This document shows positions 1 to 6,833 of a DNA stretch of 12,231 bases, one piece after another. The position numbers and the translations under genes are program-made. Origin of the DNA: Candidatus Segatella intestinihominis (GTDB lineage Bacteria; Bacteroidota; Bacteroidia; Bacteroidales; Bacteroidaceae); the NCBI GenBank assembly GCA_900548535.1, contig URLG01000077.1:1-12231 (forward strand), written 5' to 3'. The notes beneath the pieces are model-generated. The model saw only the letters and a list, made by a program, of their open reading frames with translations, was not told the DNA's origin and did no database searches. Position 1 is the stretch's first letter, and the number at the start of each line of letters is the position of its first letter.

Positions 1-41
1 TTTTCAAGGACTTCTTGCTGAAGATGTATCCGTCGAAGTAG
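1..41 (+). CDS. Possible C-terminal end of an upstream gene (partial)
   Basis: Read from base 3, the sequence gives FKDFLLKMYPSK followed by TAG at 39-41. The codons (TTC, AAG, GAC, CTG, CCG, TCG) resemble those of the well-supported genes here, and the lysine-rich end is typical of a protein C terminus. A competing frame from base 2 gives FQGLLAEDVSVEVAL and stops at 47-49. Only a dozen residues are visible, so the gene cannot be identified, and the choice of frame rests on codon use alone. Confidence 0.35.
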   Translation, partial: FKDFLLKMYPSK

Positions 42-153
42 CTCTCTGAAATATTCCTTTAATAGTTATTTTTAATTCCACCAATCTAGCATTCTGTATT
101 CTCTGATGAGGTTATAGAGATTTAGTGCCTTTAAGACTTTTAGGCTGTTTTTT

Positions 154-173
154 CATAGTTGGTAGGAACTATG
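154..173. repeat. Perfect 7-bp inverted repeat
   Basis: CATAGTT (154-160) and AACTATG (167-173) are exact reverse complements separated by six bases. The T-run lies before the hairpin on the + strand, so this is not a normal terminator for + strand transcripts. It could be an operator-like dyad upstream of the operon or a chance palindrome in AT-rich DNA. Confidence 0.4.
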
Positions 174-183
174 CGAATACATT

Positions 184-252
184 AATGTGTATTTTTGTGG
201 TATTTCAATGTGTGTTTTTGTGGCGTTTCACTACGTACTTTTGCGATATTAT
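184..252. repeat. Three imperfect 23-bp tandem repeats
   Basis: The units are 184-206, 207-229 and 230-252. Units 1 and 2 match at 20 of 23 positions; unit 3 matches unit 1 at about 15 of 23. Each unit carries a -7-like octamer at the same phase: TATTTTTG at 190, TGTTTTTG at 213 and TACTTTTG at 236. The first and third fit the Bacteroidetes TAnnTTTG consensus. The TTTG of one unit lies only 15 bases before the octamer of the next, shorter than the roughly 20 bases usual for a -33/-7 pair, so their use as tandem promoters is uncertain. Confidence 0.6.
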
Positions 253-341
253 ATGGAATAAAATGGTTGTTCCGCTAAAATTTTGCGATTGTATAAAATG
301 AAACTTTGTTTTTGATTTGCTATTTTTTTAATGGTGAAAAG

Positions 342-373
342 TTTGGTGGTTACGAATATTATTAGTACTTTTG
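342..373 (+). promoter_or_regulatory. Bacteroidetes-type promoter for the four-gene operon
   Basis: A -33 TTTG at 342-345 and a -7 TACTTTTG at 366-373 are separated by 20 bases, a close match to the Bacteroidetes housekeeping promoter (TTTG, about 19-21 bases, TAnnTTTG). Transcription would begin near 380, leaving a leader of about 40 nt before the ATG at 422. No other equally good pair is seen before the next genes, and the genes that follow are nearly contiguous, so this promoter probably serves 422-6763. Confidence 0.7.
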
Positions 374-421
374 TAGGCAATAAGAATAAACAACAATCCG
401 TAACTAAGAAGACTAGATATA

Positions 422-1960
422 ATGAAAAAAGTAATGGTGTTTGTGGCTTTCGGTATAGCCGTGTTCCTCTTTTGGATGCTAGGCTATCCCGAGGCTCTGT
501 GCTATCAAGAACAGAACCAGCTGTTTCTGTGGTCGGGCGATTATTTCGTGCATGACCTGAGTGTGGCTGGTGGTCTTGCCGACTACTTGAGTGAGTTCTT
601 GGTACAGTTTTATTATCTGCCAGCATTGGGTGCTGCCATCTTGGGTGGTGTCTTTGCGGCTTTCTATGCCTTGACTTATCTGGTGGCGCAGGGCTATGCA
701 AAGCAGTCGCTCCGATGGTATTGGGTGGCAGCTTGCATGATTCCTTCCCTTTGGCTCTTGGCGGTGATGGGCGATATTGACGTGTTGCTGTCTTTTCCTG
801 TGGCTCTGATCATCTCCCTCTTCACGACGTGGCTGATGAATGAGGCTACCAGAAAGTGGGGCGCTAGATGCCTGGTTTTCGAAGGTGTGATGCTGCCTCT
901 TCTCTTTTGGCTCATAGGCGGTGCTGCCACTTGGCTCTATGCCATCCTGCGTATCGTCTTTGTATGGCGATGCGTGCAGAAGTCTGCCTTGCTCTTACTC
1001 GGTTTGCCTTATCTGCTGGGCGTTCAGCTGGTGGCTTATAATAATATTCTCTCGCAGTATCCTCTCTCTTCGGTCTTGCTGGGTATCAACTATTATCGCG
1101 TGCCGATGGCTTTTCCTGGGCACAAGTATGGGTACGATAAGGAGCTCTATGCACTGCTCAAGATGAATGCGCAGGTGAGGGATGGCAAGTGGCAGGAGCT
1201 GATACAAGATGCGGAGAAGTATCAGCCACAGAATTTCTTTGCCTCTAATTGCGTGAACCTAGCCTTGGCAGAAACCCGACAGCTTGCCGACCGTATGTTT
1301 ACCTTCTATCAGAGTGGTCCGAATGCTCTCTTGGCTCCAAGAGAGCGAGATAATATGTCGATGTATCCTACGATGGAAGCCTTCTGGCAACTGGGATTGG
1401 TAAACTCTTCCCTGAGATATGCCACCGACCTGCAAGCTTCTATCTTGAATGGCAGACAAAGCGGTCGACTGCTGAAGCGCATGACCGAATGCCAGATAGT
1501 GAATGGCAAATATAGTGTGGCACAGAAAAATCTCGATATCCTGAAGCAATCGCTCTTCTATCATGGCTGGGCTGTGAAGGCAGAGGCTATGTTGGGCAAT
1601 GATGTGGCCATCAGCCATGACCCAGACTTGGGCAGAGTAAGAAGATTCCGATATCAGAAAGATATGATCTATAGCTATGCCGAGATAGACAAGATGATGG
1701 GACTCCTCTTTATCAATAATCCCGACAATAAGATGGCACTTGATTACTTTATGGGGCAGATGTTGCTCAATGTGAATACCCAGGGCGTGATGCAATACAT
1801 GGGATGGGTGCAGCAGTATGGCGGCTATCAGCAGATGCCTTTCGGCTATCAAGATGCCGTGAGATGCATCCAGAACCATGGCAATGTGCCTGGCTCTGCC
1901 TATGATGCCTATGTGAGAATGATGATGACAAGACAACAACAGGAAGGAGGCAAACAATGA
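422..1960 (+). CDS. Polytopic membrane protein with C-terminal helical-repeat domain, DUF6057-like (copy 1)
   Basis: This 512-residue protein is predicted to sit in the inner membrane. Hydrophobic segments lie at about residues 4-21, 63-88, 99-117, 119-139, 152-182 and 188-205. The rest (about 240-512) is soluble, alpha-helical and TPR-like, for example around KRMTECQIVNGKYSVAQKNL. The signature CYQEQNQLFL (27-36) followed by GGLADYLSEFLVQFYY (50-65) is shared with the copies at 3444 and 8350. An in-frame TAA at 401-403 and the promoter at 342-373 support the start at 422. Compared with copy 2 it lacks about 50 residues holding two membrane segments, and its C terminus is shorter. Its stop overlaps the next start by 4 bp, so the pair is probably translationally coupled. 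The DUF6057 name is from memory; the biochemical function is unknown. Confidence 0.85.
   Translation: MKKVMVFVAFGIAVFLFWMLGYPEALCYQEQNQLFLWSGDYFVHDLSVAGGLADYLSEFLVQFYYLPALGAAILGGVFAAFYALTYLVAQGYAKQSLRWYWVAACMIPSLWLLAVMGDIDVLLSFPVALIISLFTTWLMNEATRKWGARCLVFEGVMLPLLFWLIGGAATWLYAILRIVFVWRCVQKSALLLLGLPYLLGVQLVAYNNILSQYPLSSVLLGINYYRVPMAFPGHKYGYDKELYALLKMNAQVRDGKWQELIQDAEKYQPQNFFASNCVNLALAETRQLADRMFTFYQSGPNALLAPRERDNMSMYPTMEAFWQLGLVNSSLRYATDLQASILNGRQSGRLLKRMTECQIVNGKYSVAQKNLDILKQSLFYHGWAVKAEAMLGNDVAISHDPDLGRVRRFRYQKDMIYSYAEIDKMMGLLFINNPDNKMALDYFMGQMLLNVNTQGVMQYMGWVQQYGGYQQMPFGYQDAVRCIQNHGNVPGSAYDAYVRMMMTRQQQEGGKQ
1941..1950 (+). promoter_or_regulatory. Strong Shine-Dalgarno-like site before the copy 1 lipoprotein
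   Basis: AGGAAGGAGG ends six bases before the ATG at 1957 and lies within the last codons of the preceding gene (QQEGGKQ). Other starts here mostly have A-rich leaders with no such purine core. With the ATGA overlap it supports 1957 rather than the next in-frame ATG at 1963, and suggests coupled translation. Confidence 0.55.
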
Positions 1961-3426
1961 AAATGAAAAATATACTCTATATGGCTGCTGCGGCTCTGCT
2001 GTTGGCAGCATGCCAACCATCGGTGCAGAACCCTCAGATGGTGAGCCGCCAACCTAGCATCTATCCTGATTATATCGGTGTAACGATACCGGTAGATGTG
2101 GCTCCACTCAATTTCAATATCAAGGGTGATACCGTAGATGTGGTGGATGTTGTGGCAAAGGGAAGCAAGGGTGGTGAAATCCATGTGAGCGGCGAGTGGG
2201 CCGACTTTGATGTGGATGAGTGGCACCAACTGACTGAGCAAAACATGGGTGGCAGCATCTCCTTTACCGTTTGTACCCAGAAGAATGGCGAATGGAAACA
2301 ATATAAGGACTTCCAAATGAAGGTGAGTCCTTACCGACTGGATGATTATGGCTTGACCTATCGTCGCATTGCCCCTGGCTATGAGGTGGGTGGAGACATA
2401 GGCATCTACCAACGTGATATCCATACCTTTGAGGAAACAGCCATCATGACCGAGACCGCTCTGCCTAGCCGATGCTTCAATTGCCATACCGCCAATGCTA
2501 CCGACCCGAAGCAGTTGACGGCCCAGATACGTGGTGATGGAGGCGGAACACTGGTGATGAAAGATGGCAAGCAGCAGTGGATAGATACCAAGACCGATTC
2601 TACCAAAGCGGCAGGCAGCTATGCCTACTGGCATCCGGAGGGCAACTATGTGGCTTATGCCGCCAATGCTGTTCATCAATGCTTCTTTGTAGGCACCAAG
2701 AAACCTATCGAGGTATATCACGACTTTAGCAATATTGTATTGCTCGATACCCGCACCAACGAACTGGTATTGGACAAGCGACTGATGACTCCCGACTGGC
2801 TGGAGATATTCCCAGCCTTCAGTCCTGATGGCAAGACGATGTATTACAGCACTTCCAAGGCTTGTCAAGTACCTGCTGAGTATCTGAAGGTGAAGTGCTC
2901 GTTGGTGAGCATACCTTTTGATGCGAAGACTGGCAAGTTTGGCGAGAAGGTAGATACCTTGCTGGATGGTCCGAAGACCAACATGAGTTATGTGTTGGCT
3001 CGCCCATCTTACGATGGCAAGTGGCTGATGTATGTGAGATGCAGCCGTAGTAATTTCCCTATCGTTCAACCCGATGCCGACTTGTGGATGATGAACTTGA
3101 AGACCCGAGAGATACATCCATTGACAGCAGCTAATAGTGGTATGAGTGAGAGCTATCACAACTGGAGTAGCAACTCCCGCTGGTTTGTTTTTGCCAGCAA
3201 GCGGGGTGATGGTATGCATACCCGTCTGTATCTGTCGAGCATCGATGATGATGGAAATGCTACCAAGCCTTTCCTGCTGCCGCAGCGCAATCCGTGGAAA
3301 TATTATCATGGCTTGTTTGATGCCTACAATGTGCCAGACTTCACCAAGACCAAGGTGGATTTCGACATCAAGGAGGCTCGCAATCAGGTGTTCTCAGATG
3401 AACGTCAGAAAGTAAGAATTAGATAA
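1957..3426 (+). CDS. Exported lipoprotein with CxNCH haem-type motif and TolB/PD40-like propeller (copy 1)
   Basis: This 489-residue protein begins with a lipoprotein signal peptide: MKMKN, a hydrophobic core, and lipobox LAAC with the lipidated Cys at 19. An N-terminal domain opens with IYPDYIGVTIPVDVAPLNF, conserved in all three copies. The sequence CFNCH (Cys173, Cys176, His177) is the pattern for covalent c-type haem attachment. From about residue 205 on, repeated blade-like motifs (YWHPEGNYVAYAAN, FPAFSPDGKTMYYST, RPSYDGKWLMYV, SRWFVFASKRGDG) indicate a PD40/TolB-like beta-propeller, and it ends with a conserved FLLPQRNP region. It overlaps the membrane-protein gene by 4 bp, so the two are likely partners. 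Whether haem is really bound is unproven; a disulfide or other metal site is an alternative. Confidence 0.87.
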   Translation: MKMKNILYMAAAALLLAACQPSVQNPQMVSRQPSIYPDYIGVTIPVDVAPLNFNIKGDTVDVVDVVAKGSKGGEIHVSGEWADFDVDEWHQLTEQNMGGSISFTVCTQKNGEWKQYKDFQMKVSPYRLDDYGLTYRRIAPGYEVGGDIGIYQRDIHTFEETAIMTETALPSRCFNCHTANATDPKQLTAQIRGDGGGTLVMKDGKQQWIDTKTDSTKAAGSYAYWHPEGNYVAYAANAVHQCFFVGTKKPIEVYHDFSNIVLLDTRTNELVLDKRLMTPDWLEIFPAFSPDGKTMYYSTSKACQVPAEYLKVKCSLVSIPFDAKTGKFGEKVDTLLDGPKTNMSYVLARPSYDGKWLMYVRCSRSNFPIVQPDADLWMMNLKTREIHPLTAANSGMSESYHNWSSNSRWFVFASKRGDGMHTRLYLSSIDDDGNATKPFLLPQRNPWKYYHGLFDAYNVPDFTKTKVDFDIKEARNQVFSDERQKVRIR

Positions 3427-3443
3427 ACATAAAATTCATACAG

Positions 3444-5270
3444 ATGAAACTGATAACTAACTATTGGAAGCCGCTGTTGTCGCTGCTCTTTGGGGTGGCG
3501 GTGATGGTGTTTTGGGCTTTGCCATACGTGAGTGGACTTTGCTATCAAGAGCAATTGCAGATGTTTCTCTTCGACAGGCATTACTTCCTGGAGAGAATCA
3601 TCCTGCCGGGCGGTCTTGCCGACTATCTGAGCGAGTTCTTGGTACAGTTCTATTATATGCCAGCCTTGGGAGCAGCCATTGTCGGCTTGTTGCTGATGGC
3701 TATCCAGGGGACAGTGTGGGGATTGATGCGCCAATATGGGGCCAAGCATGATTTCCCAGGCTATCTGCTGAGCTTTGTTCCGAGCATCGCCTTGTGGTGC
3801 TTCATGGGCGATCCTAACGTGCTGCTTTCCTTTGTCGTGGCTTTGTGGGGAGCCCTGGCGATGGCTTGGGTTCACAATCGTTTTCATAACCGATTGGTCA
3901 AGGTGGTGTTCCAACTGGTGAGCACGGCTCTTGTGTATTGGCTCTTGGGACCGGTGGTGTTTGTATATGCCGCCTTCTTGATGGCTGATACCTTGCAGCG
4001 AGGCAAGCAGAAGGGGGCTCTCTTCTCTGCCTTTGGCTATGCGGCAGGCATCTTGGTGCTCACCATCGCTTGGATATTGCTCACCACGCAATCGCTGCAA
4101 TATCCGATGAACCGTATCTTTACGGGGCTCAACTATTATCGCTATCCGGGCATAATACCATCCATGCAGTTTGTGGTGATGGCATTGGCTGTCATCATTC
4201 CGCTCTTGGGCATGGTGCAGGTAAAGAAGCCAGCCTTGCTCAAGTTGCAGCAGAATAAGGTGGTGATGGCGGGATGCTACCTGTTATTGATAGTTGCAGC
4301 TTTCTTTGGCATCAAGGCTTCCTTTGATGAGATGACTTACGGGCTTATCGACTATGACTTCTTGGTGCGTACCGAGCAGTGGAACAAGATAGTGGACAAG
4401 GCTGAGAAGAAGCAGCCAACCACTCCGCTGGGGGTATCTTGCGTCAATCTGGCGTTGAGTCAGCAAGGTGTGCTTGCCGACCGCCTCTTTGAATTCTATC
4501 AGAATGGAGGCGAGGGCTTGTTCCCTACCTTCACAAGGGATATGACTTCACCTGTTTCTACCTCCGAGATATTCTATCGCTTGGGTATGGTAAATGATGC
4601 CGAAAGATATATGTTTGAGGCGCAGGAGGCTATTCCTAATTATCGCAAGAGTAGCCGAATGACCCGCCGCATCGCTGAGTGCGAACTCATCAATGGCAAT
4701 TATCAGGTGGCAGCCAAATTGCTCCGTCGCTTGCAGAAGACGCTCTTCTATAGCAACTGGGCTACCGAGACTATGGCTTTGTTGGGTAAGGAGAAGGCTA
4801 TCAATTGCCATCCTGTCTATGGAAAATTGCGTGAGTATCGCCAGAAGAAGCAAGACTTCCTCTTCAGCGATCGAGAGATGGACCAAATGCTAGGCCTTCT
4901 CTTTCTCAATGACAAGAGTAACAAGATGGCTTACGAATATCTCATCTGTTATGAGCTCTTGCAGCGCGATTTGGCTAAGTTTATGCAGTATTATCCGTTG
5001 GGTAGGTTCGTGGGCTATGACCATATCCCTCGTTCTTTCCAGGAGATTCTTGTTGGCAACTGGATGAAGACGCATAGCGACCCTCGCTCCATTCCATATA
5101 GTGTGGATCCGCAAACGGTGAATAACACGCTCAACTTTATTCAGCTCTATATGCAGAATCCGAAGGACCCTCAACTCAATATGCAGCCATACGCCTCTAA
5201 TGCTTGGCATTATATGATGGCAGGAGAGGCTGAGGCTAAGAAGAACAATGAAATGAAGTCTATCTATTAA
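3444..5270 (+). CDS. Polytopic membrane protein with C-terminal helical-repeat domain, DUF6057-like (copy 2, long form)
   Basis: At 608 residues this is the longest of the three homologues. Predicted membrane segments lie at about 10-28, 69-92, 106-121, 125-143, 153-180, 193-214, 240-257 and 273-290; the last two have no counterpart in copies 1 and 3. The signature CYQEQLQMFL (33-42) and GGLADYLSEFLVQFYY (56-71) is nearly identical to copy 1, also at DNA level around 3610-3680, which indicates tandem duplication. Residues from about 300 onward form a TPR-like helical domain (LADRLFEFYQNGGEGLFP, RRIAECELINGNYQVAAKLL). It starts 17 nt after the previous stop and sits 11 nt before the next lipoprotein gene, so it belongs to the same operon. 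Function unknown; a membrane anchor or partner for the following lipoprotein is inferred from pairing. Confidence 0.85.
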   Translation: MKLITNYWKPLLSLLFGVAVMVFWALPYVSGLCYQEQLQMFLFDRHYFLERIILPGGLADYLSEFLVQFYYMPALGAAIVGLLLMAIQGTVWGLMRQYGAKHDFPGYLLSFVPSIALWCFMGDPNVLLSFVVALWGALAMAWVHNRFHNRLVKVVFQLVSTALVYWLLGPVVFVYAAFLMADTLQRGKQKGALFSAFGYAAGILVLTIAWILLTTQSLQYPMNRIFTGLNYYRYPGIIPSMQFVVMALAVIIPLLGMVQVKKPALLKLQQNKVVMAGCYLLLIVAAFFGIKASFDEMTYGLIDYDFLVRTEQWNKIVDKAEKKQPTTPLGVSCVNLALSQQGVLADRLFEFYQNGGEGLFPTFTRDMTSPVSTSEIFYRLGMVNDAERYMFEAQEAIPNYRKSSRMTRRIAECELINGNYQVAAKLLRRLQKTLFYSNWATETMALLGKEKAINCHPVYGKLREYRQKKQDFLFSDREMDQMLGLLFLNDKSNKMAYEYLICYELLQRDLAKFMQYYPLGRFVGYDHIPRSFQEILVGNWMKTHSDPRSIPYSVDPQTVNNTLNFIQLYMQNPKDPQLNMQPYASNAWHYMMAGEAEAKKNNEMKSIY

Positions 5271-5281
5271 TATAAGGTGAT

Positions 5282-6763
5282 ATGAAGAAGATAAGATATA
5301 CGGTTGGTGCTTGGCTGATGGGGGCTTTGGTATGGGGATTGACTTCCTGTACCTCTGTGCCAGAGAATGCGGTGCTAGTAAACCAACTGCCCAAGATATT
5401 CCCCGACTATGTGGGGGTAACTGTTCCTACGGACATAGCTCCGCTGGATTTCAATATGGTGGATGATGGCATTGACGTGATGGATGTGGTGGTGAAAGGT
5501 TCCAAGACGGGCGAACTGCATGCTAATGGCGACTATGCTGACTTTGACATCAATGAGTGGCATGATTTACTGCAACAGAACAAGGGTGGCAAACTATCTG
5601 TTACTGTCTGCGTAAAGAAGGACGGACAATGGAGTCAGTATAAGGATTTTGATATCCAGGTTAGCCCATACGCCCTCAATGAATGGGGCTTGACTTATCG
5701 CCGCATCGCCCCAGGCTATGAGGTGTATGGCAAGTTGGGCATCTATCAGCGCAATCTGAGCAACTTTGATGAGTTGCCTATCCTGGAGAATACCGCAGCT
5801 CCAGGAGCCTGCCTGAACTGCCATACGGCTAACAGGACCAACCCCGACCAGTTTACCTTCCATGTGCGTGGCGACCATGGAGCCACTATGATACAGCAGA
5901 AGGGCAAGCGAGAATGGCTGAAGGCTAAAAATGACTCCATCCATGGTTCGATGGTTTATCCTTACTGGCATCCATCGGGCAAGTATTGCGCCTATAGTAC
6001 CAATACCACCCATCAGAGTTTCCATGCAGTGAAGGATGAGCGCATCGAGGTGTTCGACCAGGCATCGGATGTCTTCGTTTATCAGCCCGATACCCATGAG
6101 CTGCTCCTTGATTCACTCTTGATGACCAAGGATCATTATGAGACTTATCCCGTCTTCTCGCCTGATGGCAAGACGCTCTATTTCTGCTCTTCTACGGCAG
6201 AAGAGATACCGGGCGGCTATAAGGATATCAAGTATAATATCTGCAAGATAGCCTTTGATGCAGCTACGGGTAAGTTTGGCAATCAGGTAGATACCATCTT
6301 CAATGCCAGGGCTTTGGGCAAGAGCGCCACGCATCCCCGTCCATCGTATGATGGCAAGTACATCATGTTTACGATGAGCGATTATGGCTGTTTTCCTATC
6401 TGGCACAAGGAGGCAGACAACTGGCTGCTGGATTTGAAGACGGGAGAGGCCAAGCCATTGACGGCAGCCAATAGCAATAATACGGATAGCTGGCACAACT
6501 GGAATGTGAACTCCCATTGGTTTGTCTTCACTTCTCGCCGTGGCGATGGACTCTATACTCGCCTTTATCTGGCTAGCATTGATGACAAGGGACATGTGAG
6601 CAAGCCTTTCTTGCTGCCACAGCGCAATCCGAAGGAATATTATGATGAGTTGATAGATTCATATAATACCCCAGATTTCACCTCGAAGCCAGTGGAACTG
6701 GATGCCCGTGCGGCAGGAAATGAAATCATGAGTGATAAAAGGATTCCGACGAAAATCAGATAA
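5282..6763 (+). CDS. Exported lipoprotein with CxNCH haem-type motif and TolB/PD40-like propeller (copy 2)
   Basis: A 493-residue homologue of the protein at 1957. The signal peptide ends in lipobox LTSC (Cys23). The N-terminal block IFPDYVGVTVPTDIAPLDF matches copy 1, as does LTYRRIAPGYEV just before the haem-type motif CLNCH (Cys177, Cys180, His181). Propeller-like blades follow (YWHPSGKYCAYSTN, FPVFSPDGKTLYFCS, RPSYDGKYIMFTMS, SHWFVFTSRRGDG), and the end carries the conserved FLLPQRNPKEYYDELIDSYN. Similarity to copy 1 runs along the whole length, as expected for a duplicated two-gene module. An AAGGTG element lies four bases before the ATG. It is the last gene of the + operon and is followed by the hairpin at 6772-6821. 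It is presumably lipidated and periplasmic or outer-membrane facing; substrate unknown. Confidence 0.87.
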   Translation: MKKIRYTVGAWLMGALVWGLTSCTSVPENAVLVNQLPKIFPDYVGVTVPTDIAPLDFNMVDDGIDVMDVVVKGSKTGELHANGDYADFDINEWHDLLQQNKGGKLSVTVCVKKDGQWSQYKDFDIQVSPYALNEWGLTYRRIAPGYEVYGKLGIYQRNLSNFDELPILENTAAPGACLNCHTANRTNPDQFTFHVRGDHGATMIQQKGKREWLKAKNDSIHGSMVYPYWHPSGKYCAYSTNTTHQSFHAVKDERIEVFDQASDVFVYQPDTHELLLDSLLMTKDHYETYPVFSPDGKTLYFCSSTAEEIPGGYKDIKYNICKIAFDAATGKFGNQVDTIFNARALGKSATHPRPSYDGKYIMFTMSDYGCFPIWHKEADNWLLDLKTGEAKPLTAANSNNTDSWHNWNVNSHWFVFTSRRGDGLYTRLYLASIDDKGHVSKPFLLPQRNPKEYYDELIDSYNTPDFTSKPVELDARAAGNEIMSDKRIPTKIR

Positions 6764-6771
6764 GACATCAG

Positions 6772-6821
6772 ATAAACGTAAAAAGCCCGAGCCATCATCA
6801 GCTCGGGCTTTTTACGTTTAT
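6772..6821. terminator. Bidirectional rho-independent terminator between convergent operons
   Basis: Left arm 6772-6792 and right arm 6801-6821 are perfect reverse complements over 21 bp with an 8-nt loop (CATCATCA). The core is GCCCGAGC/GCTCGGGC. It is flanked by AAAAA on the left and TTTTT on the right, so it reads as a GC-rich hairpin plus U-tract in both directions. It lies 8 bases after the + strand stop at 6763 and 12 bases from the - strand stop at 6834, and so can end both operons. Confidence 0.92.
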
Positions 6822-6833
6822 TCGCTTTTGTGC

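Larger units (their letters stand above)
42..341. other. AT-rich intergenic region without a recognisable gene
   Basis: About 300 bases lie between the possible upstream gene end and the promoter of the first operon. No reading frame here has plausible coding composition on either strand. The stretch holds a small inverted repeat (154-173), three 23-bp tandem repeats (184-252) and several T-rich tracts. A weak GCCT/AGGC stem at 127-145 followed by TGTTTTTT might end the upstream transcript, but its inner bases pair badly. Confidence 0.6.

Noticed and set aside
127..152. Possible terminator (GCCT/AGGC stem followed by TGTTTTTT)
   Set aside because: Only four outer base pairs form cleanly and the interior is mismatched, too weak to call.
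249..701. 150-codon - strand frame in the upstream region
   Set aside because: It covers the promoter and the 5' end of the first gene in antisense, and its N-terminal part is low-complexity His/Arg/Ser sequence.
1259..2020. 253-codon - strand frame across the junction of the first two genes
   Set aside because: It is antisense to two clearly real overlapping genes, has no promoter and no recognisable family.
1909..3309. Long open frame (466 codons) on the - strand opposite the copy 1 lipoprotein gene
   Set aside because: It is fully antisense to a gene with a signal peptide, lipobox and family-wide conserved motifs. Its own translation is rich in His, Ile and Arg with no recognisable domain, as expected of a codon-bias shadow.
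3405..4100. 231-codon - strand frame opposite membrane-protein copy 2
   Set aside because: Its translation is rich in Gln, His and Ser with no hydrophobic or domain pattern. The + strand frame encodes a conserved membrane protein with homologues in this same window.
1957..6763. Annotating the propeller lipoproteins as TolB of the Tol-Pal system
   Set aside because: Only the blade motifs are TolB-like. The lipobox, the CxNCH motif, the lack of tolQRA or pal neighbours and the presence of three copies do not fit Tol-Pal TolB.
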